Assembly (NCBI RefSeq): GCF_009928685.1
Contig: NZ_WWEO01000044.1
Coordinates: 1-64,000, forward strand
Direction: 5' to 3'
DNA from: Mucilaginibacter agri
GTDB lineage: Bacteria > Bacteroidota > Bacteroidia > Sphingobacteriales > Sphingobacteriaceae
Length of the DNA: 64,000 nt
In this document: positions 25,002 through 33,987 of the stretch, in pieces
Layout: the number at the start of each line of letters is the position of its first letter
Position numbering within the stretch: the first letter of the stretch is position 1
Translations under genes and position numbers: made by a program
The notes under the pieces: generated by a model
Told to the model about the DNA's origin: nothing
What the model saw: only the letters and a program-made list of their open reading frames with translations
Database searches by the model: none

Positions 25002-28000
25002 CTATTTAACAATTCTTTTATTACCCAAATTATCGAAAACAGTAACACTCTGCATGCTATCATCTAACCTCATAAACCGGGCCGATTGGGATAAGAATGA
25101 GCTTCCGTACCCAAACTCCTGTTTTGATGTTTTACCATTTTTATAGGTAATTAAGGCATAGACATCAGTTGGCTTAACTGGTATTGTTTTGGCAGCGTTA
25201 TTCAACTTAAACACCTTCAGAAAATCCTTATTCTGACTTGCTGCCAAAAGCACATTGCCATTTCTATCGCGCAGTTTTACCAGCGCTTTACCATTACCCG
25301 GAATATAGATACCACTCTGTAAAATGGATAACGGTTTGAAACCACCCTTACCGTCACCTTTCAGCATCAGTCCGTTAAGCGCATCGTAACGGCCAACCGA
25401 GACATCCGTTCCGTAGTCGTTACCATTAATCACCACATCCAGATTACCGTCGCCATCAAAATCGCCGGTCTCCATACCATTTAATACAGACACCTGGGCT
25501 TCTATGGGCAGCGGTATCAGTGCAAATTTGCCGTTACCATCATTGCGTAAGAAACACGATTTAAGCAAATTAGCTTTTAACCGCAGTGCACCTTTTCTTT
25601 GCTCCGGCGATAACACCTCATCCATAGTAGCAGTGGCATAGGATTTATAGTTCACAAACTTCTTTTTAAGGCTGATCATTTGCTTCAAAATGTCATCCCT
25701 TCCCGGTACAGGAAATTCCTTTTTGTCGCCATTTTGATCGGGGAGATAAATAGATGGTATGGCGGCATACGAGCCGTTTTTGTCGAAATCTTTAGCCGTG
25801 ATATAAACCGGATACTGATCGCTGGCTTTAAATAAGCTATTTTCTCCCAGGTTACCTACAATGTAGTCGGCTCGACCGGTATGCCTGAAATCGCCCGCAA
25901 CAAGAGAGTTCCACCAACCTAATTTATCGGCAATGCCCGATTTCGCAGTTACATTTACAAATTTACCATGCTCATTTTTCAGAAAAGTAACAGGCATCCA
26001 CTCACCTGCCATAATCAGGTCAGGCCAGCCATCACCGTCGAAATCTGTAAATAATGCATCGCAAACCATACCGGCATTTTTTAAAGCAGGTGCAACCTGT
26101 GCGGTAACGTCGGTAAATTTAACGTGCCCGTTCTCGGTATCATTTCTTAAAATGAAGCTCGAAACAGGTTGAGGATAATTCCATGGTTGTACGCGGCCCG
26201 ATATAAACAGATCGGGTTTACCGTCTTTATTATAATCACACGCCCTAACGCATAGTTTGCTAGTTAGGTTGCCGGGTATGGCATCGGCTGGCGCCAGTGT
26301 AAAGTTGCCTTTGCCATCATTTAAATACAACTTATCCTGATAACCAGGGTTATTCGCCTGCGCATCATAACCTCCGCTAGCCATATATAAATCGAGACTA
26401 CCATTTCCATCTGCATCAAATAGTAGAATACCTGCGTCGGTAAACACACTATTGTCGGCCTTTTTATTGGGAAGCAGATCGCGCTGTTTAAACTTGCCGT
26501 TGGTTTGCTGAAAAAATATCTGCGCCTGGTTATTGGCGTCACCACCGATAATAATATCGTCCAGACCATTGCCGTCAATGTCTCCGGAGGCTAGTGCTGG
26601 GGTGTATTCAGATAGTTTGTGAGGCAACAACTTCTGGATGTTAAAATCAATGAAATTGCCGTCTTTACTGATATAATGAATCCCCACAGAATCGCTCACC
26701 TCACTAAACAGAGATTTAGTGTCGACTTTAGGCTGCACCGAACGGTAAGTATCTTTAGCATTCACAATGTCGACCACAATCTTCTGATCTGCTTTTACAT
26801 GCGACATGGTTTGCTTCTTACCATCAGGCCACTTTACTACCAACGAATCAAGTTCTTTCACCTTACCTAAACCAAAATGTGCCATGATTTGCACGCTCGA
26901 AAGGTATCCCCTGTAAGGATCATTTTCGTAAACCTGTTGCTTGCCGTGATCGTAATAAATAGCCGCTAGAGCACCTAGTCCTTGTTTGTTATTCTTATCG
27001 CCTTTAAAAGCGACTTGCAGGTAGCGTACATTGTCCGCTACCTTTTTGTCATCGCGAGATGTGTTACGATAAATCAGTGCTTCATCGTTTATGTTATTAA
27101 CGATCATGTCCATAGCGCCGTCGTTGTCCAGGTCGGCATAGGCCGCACCGTTAGAGAAGGTTGGCAATTCTAGCCCCCAATCTTTACTTACATCCTGAAA
27201 TTGCAGGTTCCCACCGTTTTGAAAAGCATAATTATGGAGCTTAACTTCCGGAATTTGATCTAATACTTTCTTTTTTGAAGTAATTGCATAGGCTTGCGAC
27301 CTATAAGTCATGAAATCGTGATCGGAAACATCTTTCGGGAAACCATTGGTTACGATCAAATCACGGTAGCTATCGTTATTAAAATCGACCACCAAAGGTG
27401 TCCAGCTCCAGTCGGTTTGCGACATGCCGCTCAAAAAACCGATCTCGCTAAATACCGGACTTCCTATTTCACTCTGCTGCCCTAAGCGCGGCCCTTGGTT
27501 AATTTGCAGGGTGTTACGAACATATTGATATTGATAACCATAAAAATCGAAATTTTGAAACGTTTGATAGCTGTTTGCCCCAAGCATCATCTTTTTACGA
27601 TAATTATCTTCGGGGTTCATATCCAATTCTACCACATCGGGCAGGCCATCATTATTAATATCCACAATATCCTGCCCCATCGCATTGTAAGAAGTGTGCT
27701 TAAAGTATTCTTTTGAGCGATTGGTAAAAGTACCATCGTGATTGTTGATATATAGAATATTGTTTGAGGCAAAATCATTGGAAACATATATATCTTTCCA
27801 ACCATCACCATTAATGTCAACTGTTGTTGCAGCATGGCCATAGCCATCGAGTGTGATACCCGCTTGTTGGGATACGTCATGAAATACGGGATGATGCAGA
27901 TTTTCGTCCCAATCATTACGGTATAATCTGCCCTGGCTGCGTGCAGCCGTCCGGCTTTCGGCCGGGCCGAAAAGATTTGGGTTATAACTTGCTGATGCAC

Positions 28001-28580
28001 TATTTACGGTGAGATACATATCCAGGTCGCCATCGTTATCATAATCAAAAAAACTGGCCATGGTTGACTGCTCGTTAATATCCAACCCGTAGGCCTTTGC
28101 CATATCTTTAAAATGAGGCACTCCATCCTTATCAATTCCTTGATTTATGTATAAGATATTGATGCGCTTGGTAGAATCGGTGTACAAAGTATTACAAACG
28201 TATATATCCATCAGCCCGTCGTTGTTAATGTCGACAACGGCTACGCCACGTCCCCAGCGCCCCATACCTGAAACTCCGGCCACATCTGTAATGTCATCAA
28301 ACTTAAAATCACCTTTATTGAGGTACAGTTTGTTTGAAACCATATTACCCGAGAAATAGATGTCCTGCAGGCCGTCGTTATTAAAGTCGCCTATGCCTAC
28401 CCCTCCTCCGTTGTAAATATTTACTGCGTCTAAGGGATTAATGGTATCTGTTTCGATTATCCGGTTGGTAAAATGTACACCGGAATGCGAAGAAGAAACC
28501 TGCTCAAACAGCGTATGTTTTTTACATGAAGTTAGTACAGAACCAAGCAGTAAAAGGGCGACTAAATAACACTTATTCAT
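25002..28580 (-). CDS. Large FG-GAP/VCBS-repeat lipoprotein with UnbV/ASPIC domain
   Basis: About 1192 aa from the ATG at 28580, which opens a lipoprotein signal (MNKCYLVALLLLGSVLTSC); the longer frame to 28616 adds 12 residues before the signal. Many calcium-binding-type repeats of the form DxNxDGxxD (for example DFNNDGLQDIYF, DINGDGWKDIYV, DFDGDGWPDLIM) indicate FG-GAP beta-propellers in two blocks. An ASPIC/UnbV segment lies between them (about residues 545-610, YRGYLSSVQIMAHFGLG). It is probably a surface or periplasmic glycan- or protein-binding partner. It sits between the susCD and GH3-GH31 units; a terminator lies just upstream, so it may have its own promoter. Enzyme activity is not evident. 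Confidence 0.85.
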   Translation of the reverse strand: MNKCYLVALLLLGSVLTSCKKHTLFEQVSSSHSGVHFTNRIIETDTINPLDAVNIYNGGGVGIGDFNNDGLQDIYFSGNMVSNKLYLNKGDFKFDDITDVAGVSGMGRWGRGVAVVDINNDGLMDIYVCNTLYTDSTKRINILYINQGIDKDGVPHFKDMAKAYGLDINEQSTMASFFDYDNDGDLDMYLTVNSASASYNPNLFGPAESRTAARSQGRLYRNDWDENLHHPVFHDVSQQAGITLDGYGHAATTVDINGDGWKDIYVSNDFASNNILYINNHDGTFTNRSKEYFKHTSYNAMGQDIVDINNDGLPDVVELDMNPEDNYRKKMMLGANSYQTFQNFDFYGYQYQYVRNTLQINQGPRLGQQSEIGSPVFSEIGFLSGMSQTDWSWTPLVVDFNNDSYRDLIVTNGFPKDVSDHDFMTYRSQAYAITSKKKVLDQIPEVKLHNYAFQNGGNLQFQDVSKDWGLELPTFSNGAAYADLDNDGAMDMIVNNINDEALIYRNTSRDDKKVADNVRYLQVAFKGDKNNKQGLGALAAIYYDHGKQQVYENDPYRGYLSSVQIMAHFGLGKVKELDSLVVKWPDGKKQTMSHVKADQKIVVDIVNAKDTYRSVQPKVDTKSLFSEVSDSVGIHYISKDGNFIDFNIQKLLPHKLSEYTPALASGDIDGNGLDDIIIGGDANNQAQIFFQQTNGKFKQRDLLPNKKADNSVFTDAGILLFDADGNGSLDLYMASGGYDAQANNPGYQDKLYLNDGKGNFTLAPADAIPGNLTSKLCVRACDYNKDGKPDLFISGRVQPWNYPQPVSSFILRNDTENGHVKFTDVTAQVAPALKNAGMVCDALFTDFDGDGWPDLIMAGEWMPVTFLKNEHGKFVNVTAKSGIADKLGWWNSLVAGDFRHTGRADYIVGNLGENSLFKASDQYPVYITAKDFDKNGSYAAIPSIYLPDQNGDKKEFPVPGRDDILKQMISLKKKFVNYKSYATATMDEVLSPEQRKGALRLKANLLKSCFLRNDGNGKFALIPLPIEAQVSVLNGMETGDFDGDGNLDVVINGNDYGTDVSVGRYDALNGLMLKGDGKGGFKPLSILQSGIYIPGNGKALVKLRDRNGNVLLAASQNKDFLKVFKLNNAAKTIPVKPTDVYALITYKNGKTSKQEFGYGSSFLSQSARFMRLDDSMQSVTVFDNLGNKRIVK

Positions 28581-28661
28581 AAACAAAAATTGGCGGTAAC
28601 AGTGGCAAGTTACCATTAGGAAATATCTAATAAACTACAGATTTTCTTTAAATAAAAAAGA

Positions 28662-28685
28662 GGCTTTCTTCTAATGAAGAAAGCC
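28662..28685 (-). terminator. Terminator after the first SusD gene
   Basis: A 10-bp stem GGCTTTCTTC/GAAGAAAGCC with a 4-nt loop, followed on the minus strand by TCTTTTTTATTT. It separates susCD from the FG-GAP gene, so downstream genes depend on read-through or their own promoter. Confidence 0.75.
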
Positions 28686-28733
28686 CTTTCCCAATTAAAT
28701 TAATCAACTCTCAAATACTAAAAATTATGCGTA

Positions 28734-30446
28734 TTAGTTGCCGTAAGCCGGGTTTTGAGACAAGTTAGGATTTAACCCACGCTCTACCTGCGGAATTGGA
28801 TAAACATCGCGACCGGCAGGTAATGATGTATTATACAATCCATGCACCGCACCGTCATTGCTCGGATCGAGCTTATTAGGGTTGGCAATAGGGTTAGTGC
28901 TGTTATCTGCAGTACCATAAGCCTTTTTAATAAAATCGGCAGCGATACCAGCGCGGCGAAGATCGTAGAAAGTAGAATACTCGCCCGAAAGCTCATGCCT
29001 GTATTCGCTATAAACCATTTGCAAAGGATCAGTGATCGGTGCAGCTGGCGAACCATCATAGTTAGCACCATCTTGCATAACAGCAGGCGCTGCGCCACCA
29101 AATGCGCGATCTCTAACTGTTTTGATAGAAGCCAAACCACCGGCTACATCACCTAAACGAATCTGGCACTCTGCTTTTGACAATAAAACCTCAGCATAAC
29201 GCATTAGAATCTGGTTCTGAGCTCCGAAAATGGTTTGCGAACCAGAGTTTGCATCCAACGTAGGGTCGCGCCACATTTTAGCACAATAGAAACCTGTACG
29301 GCCTTTATCAGACCCTAACCAAGGTTTTGAAATTGTTCCGTTGGTGTTGATGATCTTGCCATCGTCGCCAATATAACGTGCATCTTTAGCATCGAAACCA
29401 GCTTTTACCAATGGGTAGCTAGCTATACCGCCCCTGCCTATTATACCTGGACTAACGTTAGCATCACCAGGACCAATGATTGTTGCCAGTTTGCGTTTAT
29501 CACCTGCCTGGTACGAATAATAAAGACCAGGGTTGCCATAATCGTAACCAAAATTGGAGATCTCTTCAGGCCAGCTAAAGTCAGATATCCATGCTACTTC
29601 GTTACCAGCGCCCCAGCTTTGAGTACCGGCAACTTCAAACTGTACTTCAAAAATAGATTCGTCGCTATTTTGGTGATTGTATTCATTTACATCAACAAAG
29701 TTTGGCAATAAGGTATAGCGGCCATTTAATTGATTAAAGTTATCCAATGCGCTCTTGTAATCTTTCAACCACATTTGTGCAGCGCCGGCATAGGCATAAG
29801 CGGCGCCCTTTGTTGCGCGACCAACATCAGTACTCGCCAGATCTTCTTTCCAGGTTAATAAACCTGCGGCCTTGGTCATGTCGGCAACCACTTGCTTAAA
29901 CACATCATCCTGACTTGCGCGGGCAGTTAAACCAGCATTTGCACCAGTTTGTAATTCTAGTGGTACACCGCCGAAACTGGCTGCCAGGTAATAATAAGTC
30001 ATACCGCGTAGAAAATAGATCTCACCTGTTAGGCGATCTCCCAAAGCTGATGATAGTATACCTTTGGCTTTCATATCTGCTATAATTGGAATAGCTGAGT
30101 TTGCGCGGGCTATGCCAACGTAAGCACGAGACCAGAACACTTCGATAGGTGCAAAATCTGCAGGAATCGAGTAGTTATTATAAAACCTGTCGGCACCCCA
30201 GTTAAAAAAGTCGTGGGTTTGGAAGTTGGCATAATACCATATCGATTTCTTTAGTAAGTCGGCGTTCTGATAGGTATCGTAAATTGCGTTAACAAGTGCT
30301 ATACCATCAGAAGCTTTCTGGAAATAGCTATCTGCCGTAAACTGGGAAGTACTCTTTTGATCTAAAAATCCTTTCTTACAACCCAGTGGAATCATCATTG
30401 CCGCTAACATGGCAGTGGTAATTATATTTATCTTTTTAATTTTCAT
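28734..30446 (-). CDS. SusD/RagB-family glycan-binding lipoprotein (first PUL)
   Basis: A 570-aa lipoprotein. The signal ends in the lipobox IPLGC, so C23 is lipidated. Repeated helical pairs of TPR type are typical of SusD, and the C-terminal part has the conserved RAEVLLSKAECQIRLGD-like block (seen as RYAEVLLSKAE) and NPAYGN at the end. It caps the SusC channel at the cell surface and binds the incoming oligosaccharide. It starts 20 bp after susC. Confidence 0.93.
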   Translation of the reverse strand: MKIKKINIITTAMLAAMMIPLGCKKGFLDQKSTSQFTADSYFQKASDGIALVNAIYDTYQNADLLKKSIWYYANFQTHDFFNWGADRFYNNYSIPADFAPIEVFWSRAYVGIARANSAIPIIADMKAKGILSSALGDRLTGEIYFLRGMTYYYLAASFGGVPLELQTGANAGLTARASQDDVFKQVVADMTKAAGLLTWKEDLASTDVGRATKGAAYAYAGAAQMWLKDYKSALDNFNQLNGRYTLLPNFVDVNEYNHQNSDESIFEVQFEVAGTQSWGAGNEVAWISDFSWPEEISNFGYDYGNPGLYYSYQAGDKRKLATIIGPGDANVSPGIIGRGGIASYPLVKAGFDAKDARYIGDDGKIINTNGTISKPWLGSDKGRTGFYCAKMWRDPTLDANSGSQTIFGAQNQILMRYAEVLLSKAECQIRLGDVAGGLASIKTVRDRAFGGAAPAVMQDGANYDGSPAAPITDPLQMVYSEYRHELSGEYSTFYDLRRAGIAADFIKKAYGTADNSTNPIANPNKLDPSNDGAVHGLYNTSLPAGRDVYPIPQVERGLNPNLSQNPAYGN

Positions 30447-30466
30447 TGTCGTCTCTATTAATCTCG

Positions 30467-33400
30467 TTAAAATGTCACGTTAACACCCAGGGTATAAAAT
30501 TTGGTGGTTGGATAGTTGCCCAAATCTATACCAGAAGCTGTTGCGCTGGTTTGGGTTGCACCGGTTTGCGGATTTGTACCAGATGGCGTACCAATTTCCG
30601 GATCGAGCCCTTTATAACCGGTAATAGTGAATAAGTTTTGTGCTGAGAAATAGAATCTCACTTTAGATATAGATACCTTTTTAGTAAGTGCAGAAGGCAG
30701 CGTATAACCAACTATAAAGTTTTTCAAACGCAGATAACTGCCGTTCTCTACATATACGCTCGATGCTACGTTATTACCACTCACATCATCATTGTAAGTA
30801 ACGCGGGCATAACGGTTTGATGGATTGGTAGGTGTCCAGTGGTTTTGGTAATAATCTAACCCTACGTTTTCAACACCAACAAAACCTGGTGCCTGGAAAC
30901 TTTCCAGCATACGTTGCTGATAGTTAAATATTTTATTACCATAGCTACCGTAGAAATAAAGGTTAAAATCAAACATTTTGTAGGTTGCATCTAAACTTAA
31001 ACCACCATAAAATTTAGGAAGCGGGCTACCAAGGCTAGTCCTGTCAGAAGCTGTTACCTGTCCGTCGCCATTTGTATCGGCAAAATATCTGTCGCCCGGT
31101 TGGGTTGTAGAATTTTGGTAGTAAGGGTTACTTGGGTTAGCGGCCGCTGCTTTGGCATTTAATGCCGCGATTTGCGCCTGGGACTGGAAGATACCTAATG
31201 ACTTATACCCAAAGAACTCTCCTACTGGCTGACCAATATTGGTTTGGCTGAAGGTTGACCAACCCGATGCATTTAAGCCGGTAAGGTTAACAAGGTTATT
31301 AATAAAAGAGGTATTTCTGTTGATGCTTAAAAGTTTGTTATTAACAGTTGTTACGTTTAAAGCCGCACCGTAGTTAAAGTCTTTGCTGGTTTGGTGACGA
31401 TAGTTTAAACTAAACTCGAAACCCTTGTTTTCTATACTACCAACATTTTGGGTTTGGAATGCAAAACCGGTTTGCGCTGGTGTTGGCAGTGTTAATAAGA
31501 AGTCTTTCGATTTTTTGTTGTAGTAATCAACAGTAAAAGTCAGATCACCATGTAAGAACGAAACGTCCATACCGATATCTGTTTGTTGATCAGTTTCCCA
31601 TTTCAGGTTAGGATTCTCTAATTGCGTAAGTGCAACACCCGGTTGGTATACTTTACCAAAAGGATAACCTACGTTAGTAGCCGAACTAGCCGGACCGCCA
31701 GAAGTATAAAGCGCAGCATATTGGAACAAGCCAATATTACCCTGGTTACCAACCTCGCCATAGCTACCTCTGAACTTTAAGTCGGATAGCCAATTAACGT
31801 CCTTCAGGAAGGATTCTTCTTTGGCGCGCCATGCAACCGCACCTGATGGGAATACACCATATTGGTGACCTTCGTCAAATTTAGACGAACCATCCCGACG
31901 TACAGTACCTGTAATGAGGTATTTGTCGCCAAATTTGTAGCTTAAACGTGCAAATTGCGATGCCAGCGAATAAGTTTGCTGATAACCAAAAGCGGTTAAG
32001 TTTTGTACCTGGCTCAAATCTCTGATACCGTTACTTGGCAGGTTATTACCGCTACCTCCTACTGTTCTGTAAGTATTCTCTTGCTGAGAAACACCACCTA
32101 CGAAACTGATAGCATGTTTGCCAAAAGTTTTATCGTAAGAGATGGTATTTTCCCAAAGCCATTCGAAGGTGTTGTTAGCAGATTGCGAATAAACACTTAA
32201 TTGGTTAGCACCACCCAAACCGTACTGATCGCTCGAGCGGTCATCTTGTGGTTGAAAGAAATAACCAGAATAATCGCTAACGTTAACACCCGCATTAGTC
32301 TTGATTTTTAAACCATCGATAATTGTAGCCTCTAACGAAGTACTTCCCAGGAAATAGTTCGTTAGGTTTTTGTAATCATTTTGTTCGATGGTATAAAGCG
32401 GGTTATTCCAGCTTTTGGTGTAAATATTTACCGGGTTGTAGAAACCATAATTACCATTTCCATCTTTCGCAAGATTAGTGAATTTGTTACCGGTAATGGT
32501 TGGAATTAATTCGGTTAATTGTTGTAAAGAACCAGTACCAAATGGATTGTTCTGGTCTTGTCTAGAATATTTAGCGCTCGATGAAGACTTCAACCATTTG
32601 GTGGCATTATAATCCAAATTCAAACCAAGGTTTAATCTTTTGAAATAAGAATCGAGCACGATACCTTTTTGATCGTAATAACCTATAGAAACTGCTGATT
32701 GTACTTTCTCGTTACCACCGCGGATAGCCAGATTATAGTTCTGTTTTAAACCAGTACGGTAAACCTCGTCCTGCCAGTCAACATTAGTTAATGCAGAAGG
32801 GTTGCTCCACTCTGGCAACTCAGTAAAGGTACCTTCCGTGGCGTGATCTTCGTTAGCCAAAGTAGCCCATTGCTCGGCGTTTAGCACTTTGTATTTTTTA
32901 GGTTTAGCCTGCAATGATCCGTAAGCGTCGAATGCAATTTGCACACCATCCTTTTTACCTTTTTTGGTAGTGATGATAACCACGCCGTTTGCAGCCCTAA
33001 CACCGTAGATTGCTGTTGCCGATGCATCTTTCAACACGTCCATAGAAGCAATGTCGCTTGGGTTGATATTGTTTAGACCGCCTGTTATAGGATAACCATC
33101 AACAACATACAGCGGGTCGTTACTAAAAAGACTACCCACACCACGGATAACCACGTTTACGCTGTTACCAGGTGCACCATCATTATTAGTAACCTGCACA
33201 CCTGCAGCACGGCCTTGTAAAGCCTGATCAACCGAGGTAACCGGAGTTTGCTCTAATTGCGCTGACGATACCGAGCTTACAGAACCTGTTAAATCTTTAC
33301 GTTTTGTAGTACCGTAACCAACTACAACAACCTCAGAAAGCGACTTGACATCTGGTGCTAATTTTACATTAGCAACTCCGCCGGTCACATCTATTGTTTG

Positions 33401-33664
33401 AGCAGTGTAGCCCAAAAAGCTAAAAGAAAGTTTATCACCTTGCGCTGCCTTAACAGAGTAATTTCCGTTGGCATCGGTAACAGCGGCATCTGCCTTACCC
33501 ACAACTTTAACAGTTACGCCTGGTAATGGCAAGCCTTTTTCGGTATCGGTAACTTTACCGGTAACCCTTCCGTTTTGTGCAAAACCAGGTGTTGTTATTG
33601 TGAGCAGCAATAACAGAGCCCCTAATAAAAGCACAACATTTTTAATTTGTAGTTGTCTTATCAT
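30467..33664 (-). CDS. SusC/RagA-family TonB-linked transporter (first PUL)
   Basis: A 1065-aa outer-membrane transporter. The signal peptide is at about 7-29 (ending GFAQ), followed by a carboxypeptidase-regulatory-like domain (about 33-105), a TonB-box-like region (SLSEVVVVGYGTTKRKDLTG) and a plug with RGVGSLFSNDPLYVVDGYP and the conserved ASATAIYGVRAANGVV. A 22-strand barrel ends in GVNVTF. It imports oligosaccharides with the SusD lipoprotein. The substrate is inferred from the GH31 and GH3 neighbours. Confidence 0.95.
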   Translation of the reverse strand: MIRQLQIKNVVLLLGALLLLLTITTPGFAQNGRVTGKVTDTEKGLPLPGVTVKVVGKADAAVTDANGNYSVKAAQGDKLSFSFLGYTAQTIDVTGGVANVKLAPDVKSLSEVVVVGYGTTKRKDLTGSVSSVSSAQLEQTPVTSVDQALQGRAAGVQVTNNDGAPGNSVNVVIRGVGSLFSNDPLYVVDGYPITGGLNNINPSDIASMDVLKDASATAIYGVRAANGVVIITTKKGKKDGVQIAFDAYGSLQAKPKKYKVLNAEQWATLANEDHATEGTFTELPEWSNPSALTNVDWQDEVYRTGLKQNYNLAIRGGNEKVQSAVSIGYYDQKGIVLDSYFKRLNLGLNLDYNATKWLKSSSSAKYSRQDQNNPFGTGSLQQLTELIPTITGNKFTNLAKDGNGNYGFYNPVNIYTKSWNNPLYTIEQNDYKNLTNYFLGSTSLEATIIDGLKIKTNAGVNVSDYSGYFFQPQDDRSSDQYGLGGANQLSVYSQSANNTFEWLWENTISYDKTFGKHAISFVGGVSQQENTYRTVGGSGNNLPSNGIRDLSQVQNLTAFGYQQTYSLASQFARLSYKFGDKYLITGTVRRDGSSKFDEGHQYGVFPSGAVAWRAKEESFLKDVNWLSDLKFRGSYGEVGNQGNIGLFQYAALYTSGGPASSATNVGYPFGKVYQPGVALTQLENPNLKWETDQQTDIGMDVSFLHGDLTFTVDYYNKKSKDFLLTLPTPAQTGFAFQTQNVGSIENKGFEFSLNYRHQTSKDFNYGAALNVTTVNNKLLSINRNTSFINNLVNLTGLNASGWSTFSQTNIGQPVGEFFGYKSLGIFQSQAQIAALNAKAAAANPSNPYYQNSTTQPGDRYFADTNGDGQVTASDRTSLGSPLPKFYGGLSLDATYKMFDFNLYFYGSYGNKIFNYQQRMLESFQAPGFVGVENVGLDYYQNHWTPTNPSNRYARVTYNDDVSGNNVASSVYVENGSYLRLKNFIVGYTLPSALTKKVSISKVRFYFSAQNLFTITGYKGLDPEIGTPSGTNPQTGATQTSATASGIDLGNYPTTKFYTLGVNVTF

Positions 33665-33796
33665 AATTATTATAAAAGTTTAAAAATTGGCTTTTAGAAA
33701 CCTGGCCAGTCAGCCTTAACTGTAAGAACCACGTTTATAATTGAAGCATAAATTTATGCGAGAGCCGCATCATCCTGTAACAGTATTGTTAACGTT

Positions 33797-33813
33797 TATG
33801 CAACAAATGTTAA
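33797..33813 (-). promoter_or_regulatory. Shared 17-bp motif, candidate HTCS site (susC copy)
   Basis: Identical to 24949-24965 and about 133 bp before the susC ATG. TTAAC at the left and GTTAA at the right give it partial dyad symmetry. The rest of the 323-bp spacer 33665-33987 holds only AT-rich promoter sequence and the terminator at 33929-33952. Confidence 0.5.
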
Positions 33814-33928
33814 GTGGGTAAAAAGTGGCGAATACAGACAAATGAGTGGCCTTATGCCACTTTTTTAAGCCGCTAATTAACAAACAGCGTATCATTCATA
33901 CAACAATATGTTAATTTAATATCAATGC

Positions 33929-33952
33929 AAAAGCCCCTTTCGGGGCTTTGCT
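33929..33952 (-). terminator. Terminator after the HTCS gene
   Basis: AAAGCCCC and GGGGCTTT form an 8-bp GC-rich stem with a short loop, flanked by A and T tracts. It is 36 bp past the HTCS stop codon, isolating the regulator from susC. Confidence 0.65.
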
Positions 33953-33987
33953 TTACTTATAAATATCACAAATTGATTACTGCGTTA

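Noticed and set aside
25933..26172. Plus-strand genes inside the FG-GAP lipoprotein gene
   Set aside because: Mirror frames of repetitive coding sequence; no domain or start signal supports them.
25002..28580. Repeated DNA as a CRISPR or tandem-repeat array
   Set aside because: The repetition is at protein level (FG-GAP motifs) with varied spacing and codons, within one open frame.
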